NCBI RefSeq assembly: GCF_003515065.1
Contig: NZ_QXGH01000009.1
Coordinates: 1-64,000, forward strand
Source of the DNA: Nocardioides immobilis
GTDB taxonomy: Bacteria; Actinomycetota; Actinomycetes; Propionibacteriales; Nocardioidaceae
Direction of reading: 5' to 3'
DNA: 64,000 bases
Shown: positions 40,723 to 50,080 of the stretch, one piece after another
How positions within the stretch are numbered: the stretch's first letter is position 1
How the letters are laid out: every line of letters starts with the position of its first letter
Made by a program: the position numbers and the translations under genes
Notes under the pieces: model-generated
What the model was told of the DNA's origin: nothing
Database searches by the model: none
The model's input: only the letters and a program-made list of their open reading frames with translations

Positions 40723-41498
40723 CGTCCCTTCCATTGAGGTGGACGCTTGTCACGGAAGGCTGCCGGCCCTTCCTGGGCGTCCTCGCTGAGGTACACCGGC
40801 TCCCAGATCCGCTCGGCCTCGCCATACGCCCGGGCGAGTGGCAGCTCCGCCACCAGCCGCACCGTGCGCTTGGCCGCCCGGACCGACAGCGGCGCGTTCG
40901 CGGCGATGCGCTCGCCGAGCCGCTGCACGGTCTCGTTCAGCTGGCCCGCGGGGACGACGTCGTTGACGAGTCCGATCTCGCGCGCACGCTCGGCCGAGAT
41001 CGGGTCACCGGTAAGGAGGATCTGCATGGCCACCCGGGGTGGGATCATCCACGGCAGCGGTGCCGCCCAGGGCGCACCCCGGCCGACCTTGACCTCGCTG
41101 ATCGCGAACCTCGCGTGGTCCGCCGCGATCGCCAGGTCGCAGGTCTGCGCCAGCAGGAATCCGCCAGCGAGGGCAACGCCGTTCACAGCTGCGATCGTCG
41201 GCTTGTCGACGGTGAGGTTGCGCCCGGGCTGGGGGACGAAGTCAGGCGGCGGGACCCGCAGCGCGTTGTCCGCCATCTCCTTCAGGTCACCACCTGCACA
41301 GAACGCCTTCTCGCCGGACCCGGTGAGCGCCAGGACCTTCGCGCTGTCGTCGTCGTTGAAGCGCCGAAAGCCGGCGAACAGTCCGTCGCGGACGGCCTTG
41401 TTGAGCGCGTTGTGCGCCTCCGGACGGTTGATGGTGAGCCAGGCAACCCCGTTGACGACCCGGTACGTCACCGGCTCCGTGACGACGTCGGTGGTCAC
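40719..41498 (-). CDS. Enoyl-CoA hydratase (crotonase family)
   Basis: The 259-residue protein shows LTINRPEAHNALNKAVRDGL, GEKAFCAGGDLKEM (oxyanion loop), IAAVNGVALAGGFLLAQTCDLAIAADHARFAISEVKVGRGAPWAAPLPW, the region that in hydratases carries the two catalytic Glu; here SEVKVGRG keeps one. It overlaps the carboxylase alpha gene (GTGA) and the TIGR03084 gene (ATGA). In leucine/isoprenoid pathways the step after carboxylation is hydration of a glutaconyl-CoA derivative, and this gene, placed straight after the carboxylase subunits, is the better candidate for that step. Confidence 0.88.
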   Translation of the reverse strand: MTTDVVTEPVTYRVVNGVAWLTINRPEAHNALNKAVRDGLFAGFRRFNDDDSAKVLALTGSGEKAFCAGGDLKEMADNALRVPPPDFVPQPGRNLTVDKPTIAAVNGVALAGGFLLAQTCDLAIAADHARFAISEVKVGRGAPWAAPLPWMIPPRVAMQILLTGDPISAERAREIGLVNDVVPAGQLNETVQRLGERIAANAPLSVRAAKRTVRLVAELPLARAYGEAERIWEPVYLSEDAQEGPAAFRDKRPPQWKGR

Positions 41499-43486
41499 GA
41501 GGGCTCCTCGACAACGGCGAGCACGGCGCCGAGATCAACGGTCTGGCCAGTGGTCACCCGGATCTCGGTGACGATGCCGTCCGTCGGAGCCGCGATCGTG
41601 TGCTCCATCTTCATGGCCTCGAGCACCAGGATCGTGGTGCCCTCGGCGACGCGCGCGCCCTCCTCGACTGAGACGCGCACGACGGTTCCGGGCATCGGGG
41701 CGAGCAGCGAACCAGGGGCGTTGAGGGAACCCGGCTCGGGGAACCGTGCCGTCTCCGCAAGCGTCGTGCTGCCCAGCGCGCTGTCGACGTAGGCGACCTC
41801 GGCGACGCGGCGCACGGCACAGGTCCGTCGTACGCCGGCGACCGTGAGGTCGACACGTTGCGGGGACGCCTCGTGCAGCACGGCGTCCAGGGCCTCTCCG
41901 GCAACCTCGGCGCGCAAGCCGCCCCGCGTCAGGCGGTAGCGCACTGCGACGTCCTCGCCCTCGACCTCGAACGACGTCTCCTGCCATCCGCTGGGGACAT
42001 TGCGCCATCCCGAAGGCAGGGTGCCGAGCACCCGCGCTTCGGCGCGGTGCGTGGCCTGGGCGGCGAGCGCGGCCGCCAGCGTGTGCACCGGCACGATCGA
42101 CGCGCCGCGTCCGGCACGGGCGAGCGCGAGCGGGTCGTGCCGGGTGAGGTAGCCGGTGTCGATGGTTCCGGCGGCGAACTCCGGCTCCCGCAGGATCCCC
42201 ACCAGCAGCTCGCGGTTGGTCACCACGCCGTGCAGGGAGCTCTCCGAGAGCGCCCGGGCCAAGCGGCGGCGGGCCTCGTCACGGGTGGCTCCGTATGCGA
42301 TCACCTTGGCCAGCATCGGGTCGTAGTGGACGCCGACCTCCGAACCCTCCGAAACTCCCGCGTCGACCCGGATGCCCGGGAGGTCCGGCACGGTGAAGCC
42401 GTGGACGGTGCCGGTCGCCGGTAGGAAGCCCGCCGCGACGTCCTCGGCGTACAGGCGGACCTCGATCGCGTGGCCGGTGATCGAGGCGTCGAGCGCCTCG
42501 TCCGGCAGCGGGTTCCCCTCGGCGACGTGGAGCTGGAGTCGCACGAGATCAAGGCCCGTGACCAGCTCGGTGACCGGATGCTCCACCTGAAGCCGGGTGT
42601 TGACCTCGAGGAAGTAGAACCGACCATCGGCGCCCATGACGAACTCGGCGGTGCCGGCGCCGACATACCCGATGGCCTTGCCCGCGGCTACCGCCGCGCT
42701 GCCGAGCTCCTCGCGCAGCGCCCCGTCCACGATCGGAGACGGAGCCTCCTCGATGATCTTCTGGTATCGCCGCTGGATCGAGCACTCGCGCTCGAAGAAG
42801 TGAACGACGTTGCCCTGGGTATCGGCGAAGATCTGAACCTCGATGTGGCGGGGAGCGTCGAGGTAGCGCTCGAGGAAGACGGTCCCGTCCCCGAAGGCGG
42901 TGACGGCCTCGCGCCGAGCGCCCTCGACAGCTTCGACGAGCCCGGCCTCTTCGCGGACGATCCGCATCCCGCGTCCGCCACCCCCGAAGGCCGCCTTCAC
43001 CAGGACCGGATAGCCGATATCATCGGCGACTCGTGCCGACAGGGCCGACGCGTCGATCTCGGCGTCCGTGTCGATGGTGATTCCCGGCAGCACCGGTACG
43101 CCCGCCGCAGCCATGGTCTTCTTCGCCTCGATCTTCGAGCCCATGCTCTCGATCGCCTCGGGCGGCGGGCCGACGAAGGTGATCCCGGCGTCGGCACACG
43201 CACGCGCGAACCCCGCGTTCTCCGAGAGGAATCCGTAGCCGGGGTGGATGGCGTCCGCTCCGGTGACCCGAGCCGCCTCGAGCACGAGGTCGGCCCGGAG
43301 GTAGGTGTCGGCCGGGGCCGTACCGGGCAGGTGCACGGCCTCATCGGCCTCGCGCACGAAGTCAGCGTCCGCGTCCGCGTCCGAGTACACGGCCACGCAC
43401 GGGATATCCATCTCGCGAGCGGTGCGGATGACACGTGATGCGATCTCGCCACGGTTGGCGATGAGGAGCTTGGTGATAGTCGTCAT
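41495..43486 (-). CDS. Biotin-dependent acyl-CoA carboxylase, alpha subunit
   Basis: The 663-residue protein is complete. It has a biotin carboxylase domain (LLIANRGEIASRVIRTAREM; LVKAAFGGGGRGMRIV for ATP; FLEVNTRLQVEHPVTELVTGLDLVRLQL for catalysis), a linking BT region, and the C-terminal biotin carrier with EAMKMEHTIAAP, the Lys being biotinylated. The length fits the MCC/GCC-type alpha subunits (650-670). The ATG at 43486 starts the conserved first strand; the frame is open upstream, but that part is not this protein. It follows the beta subunit by 11 nt. Together they carboxylate an acyl-CoA, in this context possibly a 3-methyl-unsaturated one. Confidence 0.93.
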   Translation of the reverse strand: MTTITKLLIANRGEIASRVIRTAREMDIPCVAVYSDADADADFVREADEAVHLPGTAPADTYLRADLVLEAARVTGADAIHPGYGFLSENAGFARACADAGITFVGPPPEAIESMGSKIEAKKTMAAAGVPVLPGITIDTDAEIDASALSARVADDIGYPVLVKAAFGGGGRGMRIVREEAGLVEAVEGARREAVTAFGDGTVFLERYLDAPRHIEVQIFADTQGNVVHFFERECSIQRRYQKIIEEAPSPIVDGALREELGSAAVAAGKAIGYVGAGTAEFVMGADGRFYFLEVNTRLQVEHPVTELVTGLDLVRLQLHVAEGNPLPDEALDASITGHAIEVRLYAEDVAAGFLPATGTVHGFTVPDLPGIRVDAGVSEGSEVGVHYDPMLAKVIAYGATRDEARRRLARALSESSLHGVVTNRELLVGILREPEFAAGTIDTGYLTRHDPLALARAGRGASIVPVHTLAAALAAQATHRAEARVLGTLPSGWRNVPSGWQETSFEVEGEDVAVRYRLTRGGLRAEVAGEALDAVLHEASPQRVDLTVAGVRRTCAVRRVAEVAYVDSALGSTTLAETARFPEPGSLNAPGSLLAPMPGTVVRVSVEEGARVAEGTTILVLEAMKMEHTIAAPTDGIVTEIRVTTGQTVDLGAVLAVVEEPS

Positions 43487-43497
43487 GGAGTTCGCTC

Positions 43498-45096
43498 TCA
43501 CATTCGGAAGACGCCGTAGCCGCGCTGGCCCGCGATGGTCTGGGAGTGGACCGCCGACAGGCACATGCCCAGGACGGTCCGGGTGTCGCGGGGGTCGATG
43601 ACCCCGTCGTCGTAGATCCGGGCACTGGTGAAGAAGGAGTGGGACTCGGCTTCGATCTGCTCCTCGATCTCTCGCGTACGACGGGCGTCGGCATCGGCGT
43701 CGAACTCGCGGCCCGCCGCCTCGGCGGCCTGGCGGCCGACGATGGAGAGCACGCCCGCGAGCTGCTGCGCGCCCATCACCGCGAGCTTCGCGTTGACCCA
43801 GCTGAACATGAACCGTGGGTCGAACGCCCGCCCGGACATGCCGTAGTTGCCGGCGCCGAACGACGCGCCGAGGTTGATCGTGATGTGCGGGACCTTGCTG
43901 TTGGTCACCGCGTTGATCATCTTGGCGCCGTCCTTGATGATGCCGCCCTGCTCGTAGGACTTGCCGACCATGAACCCGGTGCAGTTCTGCAGGAAGATCA
44001 GCGGGATGTCCAGCTGGTTGGCCAGGAGGATGAACTCCGTGCCCTTCTGGGCCTCCTCGCTGAAGAGCACGCCCCGGGAATTGACCAGGATGCCCACGGG
44101 GTAGCCGTGGATCGAGGCCCAGCCGGTCATCAGGGCGGTGCCGTAACCGGGCTTGTACTCGCCGAATCGCGACCCGTCGACCACTCGCGCGAGGACCTCG
44201 CGCGGGTCCACGGGGACCCGGAAGTCCGCCGCGGCGATGCCGAGCAGCTCGTCCTCGTCGTACAGGGGCGCGTCTGCGGGGAGCGATGGACCGGGACCGA
44301 GCTTGCGCCAGTTGACCTCGGACATGATCCGCCGGCCGATCCGGATCGCGTCGCGCTCGTCGACGGCGAAGTGGTCGCCCAGGCCCGAGACCCGGGAGTG
44401 CATGTCGGCGCCGCCGAGCTCCTCGTCGTCGGACTCCTCTCCGGTGGCCATCTTCACCAGCGGCGGACCGCCGAGGAACACCTTGGCCTGGCGGTCGACC
44501 AGGACGGCGTAGTCGCACATGCCCGGCACGTAGGCGCCACCAGCGGTCGAGTTGCCGAAGACCAGGGCGAGCGTGGGGATGCCCATGCCGGACAGCTCGC
44601 TGATCCCCTGGAAGATCTTGCCCGCGTTGACGAACAGCTCCGACTGGGTCGGCAGGTCGGCACCGCCCGACTCCACCAGGTTGATGACCGGGAGCCGGTT
44701 GCGCTTGGCGATGTCGAGGGCGCGGAGGTTCTTGCGCAACGTGTACGGGTTCATCGTGCCGCCGCGCACCGTCGGGTCGTGCGCGATGATGACGCACTCC
44801 ACCCCGGACACCACACCCAGACCGGTCACGATGCTCGCGCCGACCGTGAAGCTGGTGCCCCAGGCGGCAAGCGAGGAGAACTCGAGGAACGGTGCGTCGC
44901 GGTCGACGAGAAGCTCGATGCGCTCTCGAGCGAGTAGGCGGCCCCGCGCGCGGTGGCGCGCTGCGTACTTCTCGCCCCCGCCTGCCAGAACCAGCTCCAG
45001 CTGGCCGTCGAGCTCGGCCAGGGCGGCCTCCTGCGCGGCGCGGTTGGCCGTGTAGGCCTCTCCGCTCGCGTCCAAAGTCGATCTCAGCGTCGTCAA
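43498..45096 (-). CDS. Acyl-CoA carboxylase, beta (carboxyltransferase) subunit
   Basis: The 532-residue protein is of the MccB/AtuC length class. It has INLVESGGADLPTQSELF, ALVFGNSTAGGAYVPGMCDYAVLVDRQAKVFLGGPPLVKMATGEE and LGGADMHSRVSGLGDHFAVDERDAIRIGRRIM, and in the second half IIKDGAKMINAVTNSKVPHITINLGASFGAGNYGMSGRAFDPRF. These are hallmarks of 3-methylcrotonyl/geranyl-CoA carboxyltransferases rather than AccD5-type propionyl enzymes. The start is TTG at 45096 with AGGAG in front. A 135-nt gap upstream could hold a promoter. Whether it prefers methylcrotonyl- or geranyl-CoA depends on a pocket residue I cannot assign without alignment. Confidence 0.9.
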   Translation of the reverse strand: MTTLRSTLDASGEAYTANRAAQEAALAELDGQLELVLAGGGEKYAARHRARGRLLARERIELLVDRDAPFLEFSSLAAWGTSFTVGASIVTGLGVVSGVECVIIAHDPTVRGGTMNPYTLRKNLRALDIAKRNRLPVINLVESGGADLPTQSELFVNAGKIFQGISELSGMGIPTLALVFGNSTAGGAYVPGMCDYAVLVDRQAKVFLGGPPLVKMATGEESDDEELGGADMHSRVSGLGDHFAVDERDAIRIGRRIMSEVNWRKLGPGPSLPADAPLYDEDELLGIAAADFRVPVDPREVLARVVDGSRFGEYKPGYGTALMTGWASIHGYPVGILVNSRGVLFSEEAQKGTEFILLANQLDIPLIFLQNCTGFMVGKSYEQGGIIKDGAKMINAVTNSKVPHITINLGASFGAGNYGMSGRAFDPRFMFSWVNAKLAVMGAQQLAGVLSIVGRQAAEAAGREFDADADARRTREIEEQIEAESHSFFTSARIYDDGVIDPRDTRTVLGMCLSAVHSQTIAGQRGYGVFRM

Positions 45097-45231
45097 CGCT
45101 TCTCTCCTATCGCGGCTCCGTGGTGCCCGTCGCGGCGTTCACAACCCGGCGCCGCCGCGGGAACGGGTCTCGCACGATCCTTCCGGGGCGAGACGGTCGG
45201 CGCCTCGCTGCCAGGGAGGGGCTTCGCCCTC

Positions 45232-45468
45232 CTACCGAGTGGTGCTGGCATCCGCGATCGTTCCCACAGTCGCCAGAACGGCCAGTGTCGCGAACAGCAG
45301 CGCCATCGCCAGGCAGAGCCAGGCGCCCCGGCGCAGCGACCGCTCCTGCCGGTCGCGGACCGACCCCGCCACACGGTCAGGGACGAGCGACGCCGTGTTG
45401 CGGAGGCCCCAGCGACCGACGGCGAGCATGAGCACCGCCAGCGCGGCACTGACCAGTGCGGCGCTCAC
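45232..45468 (-). CDS. Small membrane protein, two spans
   Basis: The 78-residue protein has two hydrophobic helices (AALVSAALAVLMLAVGRWGL and WLCLAMALLFATLAVLATVG) with a charged loop (DRVAGSVRDRQERSLRR). The loop has the basic residues of a cytoplasmic face, so both ends would be outside. The GTG start overlaps the PpiC gene stop (GTGA), which supports translation. It is the last gene of the envelope/transport part of the operon. Function unknown; perhaps an accessory subunit of the Mce or RND component. Confidence 0.6.
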   Translation of the reverse strand: MSAALVSAALAVLMLAVGRWGLRNTASLVPDRVAGSVRDRQERSLRRGAWLCLAMALLFATLAVLATVGTIADASTTR

Positions 45469-46502
45469 CGCAGACCCGTGTTCGTAGCGGGCGGCTCGTC
45501 GGGGTCGTCGGGGAGGTACGCCGCGTCGTACTCGACGTCCGCCTCGCGGATCTGGTCGGTCAGCCATCCGCGCCACGCCTCGAGCGCCCGTTCGGACCGC
45601 AGCGCTTCGATGACCGACTGCTGGATCTCGGAGAAGACTGCGGTGCGACCCGGGACCACATCCACCACCTGTCCCACGTTCCAGCCGTACCGCGTCTTGA
45701 CCGGCCCGAACGCCGTGCCCGGACGGGTCCGGAAGGCCACGGTGGCGTAGGACGTGTCGAGCTCGTCAGGACGGACTGTGCCCAGGACGCCGCCACGCCT
45801 CCGGGTGGCGTCGTCGAGGGAGGTGGCGCGGGCCAAAGCGGCGAAGTCGTCGCCTCGCCGCAACCTGGACAGCAGTCCCACCGCCTCCGTGCGCGAGCCC
45901 ACGACGATGTTGCGCAGCTGCCGGCGCTCGGGGGTCGCGAACCGGTCCGGGTCCTCTTCGAAGTAGGCCCGCGCATCCGCCACGGTGACGTCGTCGACCG
46001 CGTCGGCGGTCCGCTCCTGGAAGAGACCCGCGACCGCCTGTTGCCGCTTGACCTCGTCGAGGACCTCGTCCTCGGTGACGCCGAAACTGGCGAGCAGGTC
46101 GGTGAAGGCGCGATGCGGATCGTCACCGAGCTGGCCCTCGATCATCCGGGCGAGAGTGTCGCGCGCGCGCTTGTCGGAGATGACGATCCCCGCGTCCTCC
46201 GCGGCGTCGTCCAGAATCATGCTCACCGCCATCGCCTTGGCCGCATCGCGCCGGAACGCGTCCCGCTCGTCCTCGTCGGCCGGTTCCTCGATGCCGTACA
46301 GCGCGCCCATCACCTCCACCCAGTGATCGACGTCGCTCTCGGTGACGACCGTTCCGTCGTACGCGAACGCCGCGTCGTCGGGCAGTCCGCGGTTGTCGCG
46401 CAGGCCGATGACCACGGCCGCGGCGACGACCGCAACGACCACGGCGAGGGCCAGCCACTTGGCCGGAGACATCCTGATCTCTCGCAGTGCGGGGAGCTTC
46501 AC
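45465..46502 (-). CDS. PpiC/SurA-type peptidyl-prolyl isomerase, membrane-anchored
   Basis: The 345-residue protein has one N-terminal span (WLALAVVVAVVAAAVVIGL), then an extracytoplasmic SurA-like helical part (ALYGIEEPADEDERDAFRRD; SDKRARDTLARMIEGQL) and a PpiC domain (RQLRNIVVGSRTEAVGLLSRLRRGDDFAALARATSLDDATRRRGGVLGTV, then FGPVKTRYGWNVGQVVDV). It would fold proteins outside the membrane. The GTG start at 46502 overlaps the RND gene stop. Its place in the Mce operon suggests help for folding of the extracytoplasmic Mce subunits. Confidence 0.82.
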   Translation of the reverse strand: MKLPALREIRMSPAKWLALAVVVAVVAAAVVIGLRDNRGLPDDAAFAYDGTVVTESDVDHWVEVMGALYGIEEPADEDERDAFRRDAAKAMAVSMILDDAAEDAGIVISDKRARDTLARMIEGQLGDDPHRAFTDLLASFGVTEDEVLDEVKRQQAVAGLFQERTADAVDDVTVADARAYFEEDPDRFATPERRQLRNIVVGSRTEAVGLLSRLRRGDDFAALARATSLDDATRRRGGVLGTVRPDELDTSYATVAFRTRPGTAFGPVKTRYGWNVGQVVDVVPGRTAVFSEIQQSVIEALRSERALEAWRGWLTDQIREADVEYDAAYLPDDPDEPPATNTGLR

Positions 46503-48775
46503 ACCAGCACCTCTTCCTTCGATATCTGGGTTTCGGGTGCGACGGACGCCGCTGCGCGGCGCGACGGCAGGGCCAGACGCACCACGTGGGCCGCCAGCAG
46601 GGACAACGCCACCGTCGCTGCCAGGAACAGTCCGAAGTCGCGGATGACGGCGAGACCCGAGAAGGTCAGGGCGATGTATCCCGAGGCTGCGGCGAGCGCC
46701 GCGACCAGCACCGACCTTCGCAGCGGTTTCGCCTGCGACCCGGTCGCGGTGCCCAGGAGGACCGTGAACTCGCAGGCAGTCGCTGTGGCCATGGACCCCA
46801 GGGCGATGGTGAGGGGCGTCAGCGGTACGCCGAGGGCCCACGCCCCGGCGAACCCCCAGCCGGTGGCGAGCGCGGCAGCCAGCACGGCCCGCAGGGCGTC
46901 GGACCGGCGTCGGAGCCCGACGAGCAGGACCAGGCCGGCAGCGGTGATGCCCACCACGCTCTCGAGGTAGCGGTGCGCCGACACCAGCTCGTAGCTGCGT
47001 GCGGTCACGACAGGCAGGCCAGCCAGGTCGACCGTCACCCCGTCCGGGGGATCGGGGATGGACGCCCTCAGGTCGTCCAGCAGCCTGCGCTGGTCCTCGA
47101 CGTCGTCCAGCCCGATGCCGTAGCTGAAGACGGCCTGCTGCCCGTCACTGCGGATCGCGGCGGCCCGCAGGTACGGCGGGACCTGGGCGAGACCGGCTCG
47201 GATCTGCTCGGGCGTGGGCGACTCACCGAGGAAGGCCAGCAGCGTCACCGGGCTCACCACCGGGTGCAGGCGGTCGCCGTACCGGCGAACGACGACGTCG
47301 TGGACCTCGGTCATCCAGGCGAGCGTCTCACCGCTGAGCACGTCGTCCCCGCGGACCAGGATCTGCACCTCACCGGCGGAGCCGATGACCTCTTCTGCGT
47401 GACGGGCGTCGGCAATGGCCGGTGAGCCTGCCGCGAGCTTCTCCGGCTGCGACTCGATCGAGAGCCCGGGCAGCGCGACCCAGCCCGCGACGGCGCAGAC
47501 GATGGCTGCCGTCATCAGCACCAGGCGGGCCCGTCCGCCCGCCTGCTTCTTCGCCGGGGCGGTGCCGGCGTCCTCGTCGCCACCGGGCTGGTCGAGCCGG
47601 TCCGGTCGCGTCCGGAGCGACAGCAACACCCCCAGCCCGGTGGCGACGAGGACTCCGGCGGCCAGGGAGAGCCCGAGGTCGCGGACGAACGGGATCGACG
47701 AGAGCCCGAGCGAGCCGAAGCCGGCGGCTGCAGCGAGGGCGGCGACGACGACCTGCCGTCGCTGCGCGCCACGCACGAGGTAGGCGGGAAAGTCGCTCCC
47801 GGTGCCCAGGACGAGCGGGAGGAAGGCGACGACGCCGAGGGACAGCGGACGGTTCAACCAGCCGAAGCCGGCCAGGACGATCAGGGTGGCGGCCGTCGTC
47901 GCCATCAGCGGGAGCAGCCGCGCGCGGCGTGGCAGCAACCAAGGGATCAACAGGTAGCACGCGGCGATAAGTCCGAACCCGACCAGACCCAGCACCGGGA
48001 TCTCCCGGCGGACCTGGTCACCGAGCCCCGCGGCGACCACCGGCATCCCGGTCACGGTCACCCGGTGATCGTCGAGGTCTGCACCGTCGACTGCGTCCTC
48101 GACCTTGTCGACAAGGCGCTCGGTCGCTGCCTGGTCGAGCCCCTCGCGCGGCCGGATCACGATCGCGACCGCGTCGTCGTCCGGCACCACGAACCGCCAC
48201 TGCTGGCGCGGCTGGCCGTCCTGGTCCAGCACGACGGCCCGGACGAAAGCGGGGTTGCGCAGCGTGGGCAGGCCGGCCGGGAGCCCGCGGACCAGCAGGG
48301 CACCGTAGCGCTCGTCGTACTTCTCGACAGCGGCGTCACCGACGGCAGACACCTGTCGAGGGGACAGGCCGGCCGGCCGTGCTCGCGCCTCTGCCTCCAA
48401 CCGGAGGCCGTCGCGCCGTCCCATGATGGTCGCCAGCAGGTCCTGGGCCTGGCCGGCCACCTGGTTGAGCACGGTCCCCGGTCCGTAGACGACCGCGACG
48501 TCCGGGAGGCGCGAGAGGGTCCCCTCCAGCCGGGCCAGGTCGATGAGGGGGTCCCGCTCGAGCAACGCCCCCGCCTCGTCCGACTCGACGAGCACGACGA
48601 CCGGGTCACCGCCGAAGGAGCGGGCTGCCTCGAGGCTTGCCGCCTGGCTGGGGTCGTCGAGCGGCAGCAGGGACCGGCTCGTGGTGTCCGTGCGGATCTG
48701 GGCGAGTCCGGTCACCACCACCGCGACAGCGATGGCAGCAACGACGAGCAGGCCCAGGAGCCGCGCGGGGCGCAT
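46499..48775 (-). CDS. RND/MMPL-family membrane transporter
   Basis: The 758-residue protein has two repeats, each with one span, a large extracytoplasmic loop and a bundle of five or so spans (LVGFGLIAACYLLIPWLL; VVAFLPLVLGTGSDFPAYLVRGAQ; LSIPFVRDLGLSLAAGVLVATG; and in the second half LTPLTIALGSMATATACEFTVLLG). The motif GTGSDFPAYL resembles the proton-relay region of HpnN/MmpL proteins, with Asp in the fourth helix. MmpL proteins move lipids across the membrane. It directly follows the last Mce gene with a 3-nt gap, so lipid transport is shared or consecutive. Confidence 0.88.
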   Translation of the reverse strand: MRPARLLGLLVVAAIAVAVVVTGLAQIRTDTTSRSLLPLDDPSQAASLEAARSFGGDPVVVLVESDEAGALLERDPLIDLARLEGTLSRLPDVAVVYGPGTVLNQVAGQAQDLLATIMGRRDGLRLEAEARARPAGLSPRQVSAVGDAAVEKYDERYGALLVRGLPAGLPTLRNPAFVRAVVLDQDGQPRQQWRFVVPDDDAVAIVIRPREGLDQAATERLVDKVEDAVDGADLDDHRVTVTGMPVVAAGLGDQVRREIPVLGLVGFGLIAACYLLIPWLLPRRARLLPLMATTAATLIVLAGFGWLNRPLSLGVVAFLPLVLGTGSDFPAYLVRGAQRRQVVVAALAAAAGFGSLGLSSIPFVRDLGLSLAAGVLVATGLGVLLSLRTRPDRLDQPGGDEDAGTAPAKKQAGGRARLVLMTAAIVCAVAGWVALPGLSIESQPEKLAAGSPAIADARHAEEVIGSAGEVQILVRGDDVLSGETLAWMTEVHDVVVRRYGDRLHPVVSPVTLLAFLGESPTPEQIRAGLAQVPPYLRAAAIRSDGQQAVFSYGIGLDDVEDQRRLLDDLRASIPDPPDGVTVDLAGLPVVTARSYELVSAHRYLESVVGITAAGLVLLVGLRRRSDALRAVLAAALATGWGFAGAWALGVPLTPLTIALGSMATATACEFTVLLGTATGSQAKPLRRSVLVAALAAASGYIALTFSGLAVIRDFGLFLAATVALSLLAAHVVRLALPSRRAAASVAPETQISKEEVLV

Positions 48776-48778
48776 CTC

Positions 48779-50080
48779 CTACTCACCCAGCCTCTCGACG
48801 CGCGGGTACCTGCCCGTGAACGGGCCGGGACGGGCGCCGGTGCCCGGGGCCGGGAATGCGTTCGTGTAATTGCCGAGCAGGTTGTTGTTGGAGACTGGCA
48901 GCTGCGGCGAGTGAGTGTTGAACAGCGGGGTCAGCCGCAGGTAGTAGGCCCCGTTCTCGTCCTGATAGTTCAGGACCGCGTTGAAGTTCGCGAAGTACGC
49001 CGCCAGCTCGGGCCCGTAGGGGCTGATGTAGGACAGCATCGGGTTGAGGTCCGCGAGCGTCGCCTGAGCCGTCGGGATCACGGCCTGGAGGTCGTCGCTG
49101 AGCTTGGGGACGCGGTTGAGCGTCGCCGGCGCCTGGTCGAACACCCGCGACAACGGCGCGAGCATGCCGTGCAGATCGGTCGTCGTGGCCGGCAGCTCCT
49201 CGAGGGCGGTGGTGAGGTCCGGGCCCGCTTCGCGAAGGTCGCGAGCCACCGGCCCGAGTGCATCGGCGAGAGTGGTCAGGCCGTCGGAGGCCAGCAACGT
49301 CGTCCGGAGCAGCTCGGGAGCCTGGGCCAACGAGTCCTCGATCGCTTCGCGCTGTCCAGCTGTCGCCCCCGTCACCTCGTTGGCGCTCGCGACCAGGTCG
49401 GCGATCTGCCCCTCGCCGGTGTCCAGAGCCCGCAGCAACAGAGACGTCTGGCGGGCCAGCTCCTCGATGTCCTCGGACTGCGCGGCGATCGCGTCCAGGG
49501 CCGTGTGCCCCTGACGACCGAGGTCTCCGAGCCCGCTGAGGAGAGCGTCGATGTCGTCACCGGTCCCGGCCGTGGAGTCCCCGAGCGAGCGCACGAGGCT
49601 GCGCAGCTCGCCACGGGAGTCCTTGTCGATGCTGGCGAGCACATCCGTGAGCTGCACGCTCGGAACGACGGCATCGGCAGGGAGCTCGGTGCCGGCGGAC
49701 AGCTCGTCTCCCTTGCCGTCGGTCAGGTCGAGATACGTCTCGCCGACCAGCGACCGCTCTGCGAGACGGACCTGGGCACCCTCGTGCAGCGGCGCGATGT
49801 CGTCGTCCAGCGCGAACTCGACCTCGACCCCGCCGTTGTCGGGAAGCTGACGGACCGACCGGACGAGGCCGACCTTCACCCCGGCGATCTGGACCTGGCC
49901 CGCCTTGACCAGGTTGTCGACATCCTTCATGACGACCGTCGCGGTGTACTCGCCGTCGTCGACGAGCGGGCGGCGCACTCCGGTGCCGGAGAAGAGGATG
50001 TACATGATGAGCGCGCACACCCCGAAGAAGGCCATCAGGGCGGCCAGCCGCCCGGACGTGCTGGACATCGAGATCTTCAT
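48779..50080 (-). CDS. mceF: Mce-family lipid-import protein (sixth, MceF position)
   Basis: The 433-residue protein has a membrane anchor (LAALMAFFGVCALIMYILF), an MCE domain (DGEYTATVVMKDVDNLVKAGQVQIAGVKVGLVRSVR; LAERSLVGETYLDLTDG) and a long helical tail (residues about 120-330) that in Mce complexes forms the hydrophobic tunnel. The tail ends AYFANFNAVLNYQDENGAYYLRLTPLFN, a motif seen in MceF-type ends. Its start overlaps the next gene upstream (ATGA). Six Mce chains probably form one hexamer across the cell envelope, above the YrbE pair. Confidence 0.92.
   Translation of the reverse strand: MKISMSSTSGRLAALMAFFGVCALIMYILFSGTGVRRPLVDDGEYTATVVMKDVDNLVKAGQVQIAGVKVGLVRSVRQLPDNGGVEVEFALDDDIAPLHEGAQVRLAERSLVGETYLDLTDGKGDELSAGTELPADAVVPSVQLTDVLASIDKDSRGELRSLVRSLGDSTAGTGDDIDALLSGLGDLGRQGHTALDAIAAQSEDIEELARQTSLLLRALDTGEGQIADLVASANEVTGATAGQREAIEDSLAQAPELLRTTLLASDGLTTLADALGPVARDLREAGPDLTTALEELPATTTDLHGMLAPLSRVFDQAPATLNRVPKLSDDLQAVIPTAQATLADLNPMLSYISPYGPELAAYFANFNAVLNYQDENGAYYLRLTPLFNTHSPQLPVSNNNLLGNYTNAFPAPGTGARPGPFTGRYPRVERLGE

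Noticed and set aside
41495..44797. A single 1100-codon frame that would fuse the carboxylase alpha subunit to an upstream extension
   Set aside because: The first part is an out-of-frame reading of the beta subunit gene. The alpha subunit begins at a proper ATG at 43486.
48779..50080. Lipobox in the MceF-position protein (GVC in the anchor)
   Set aside because: The residue before Cys is Val rather than Gly/Ala/Ser and the Cys lies in the middle of the hydrophobic span, so it is not a lipoprotein signal.
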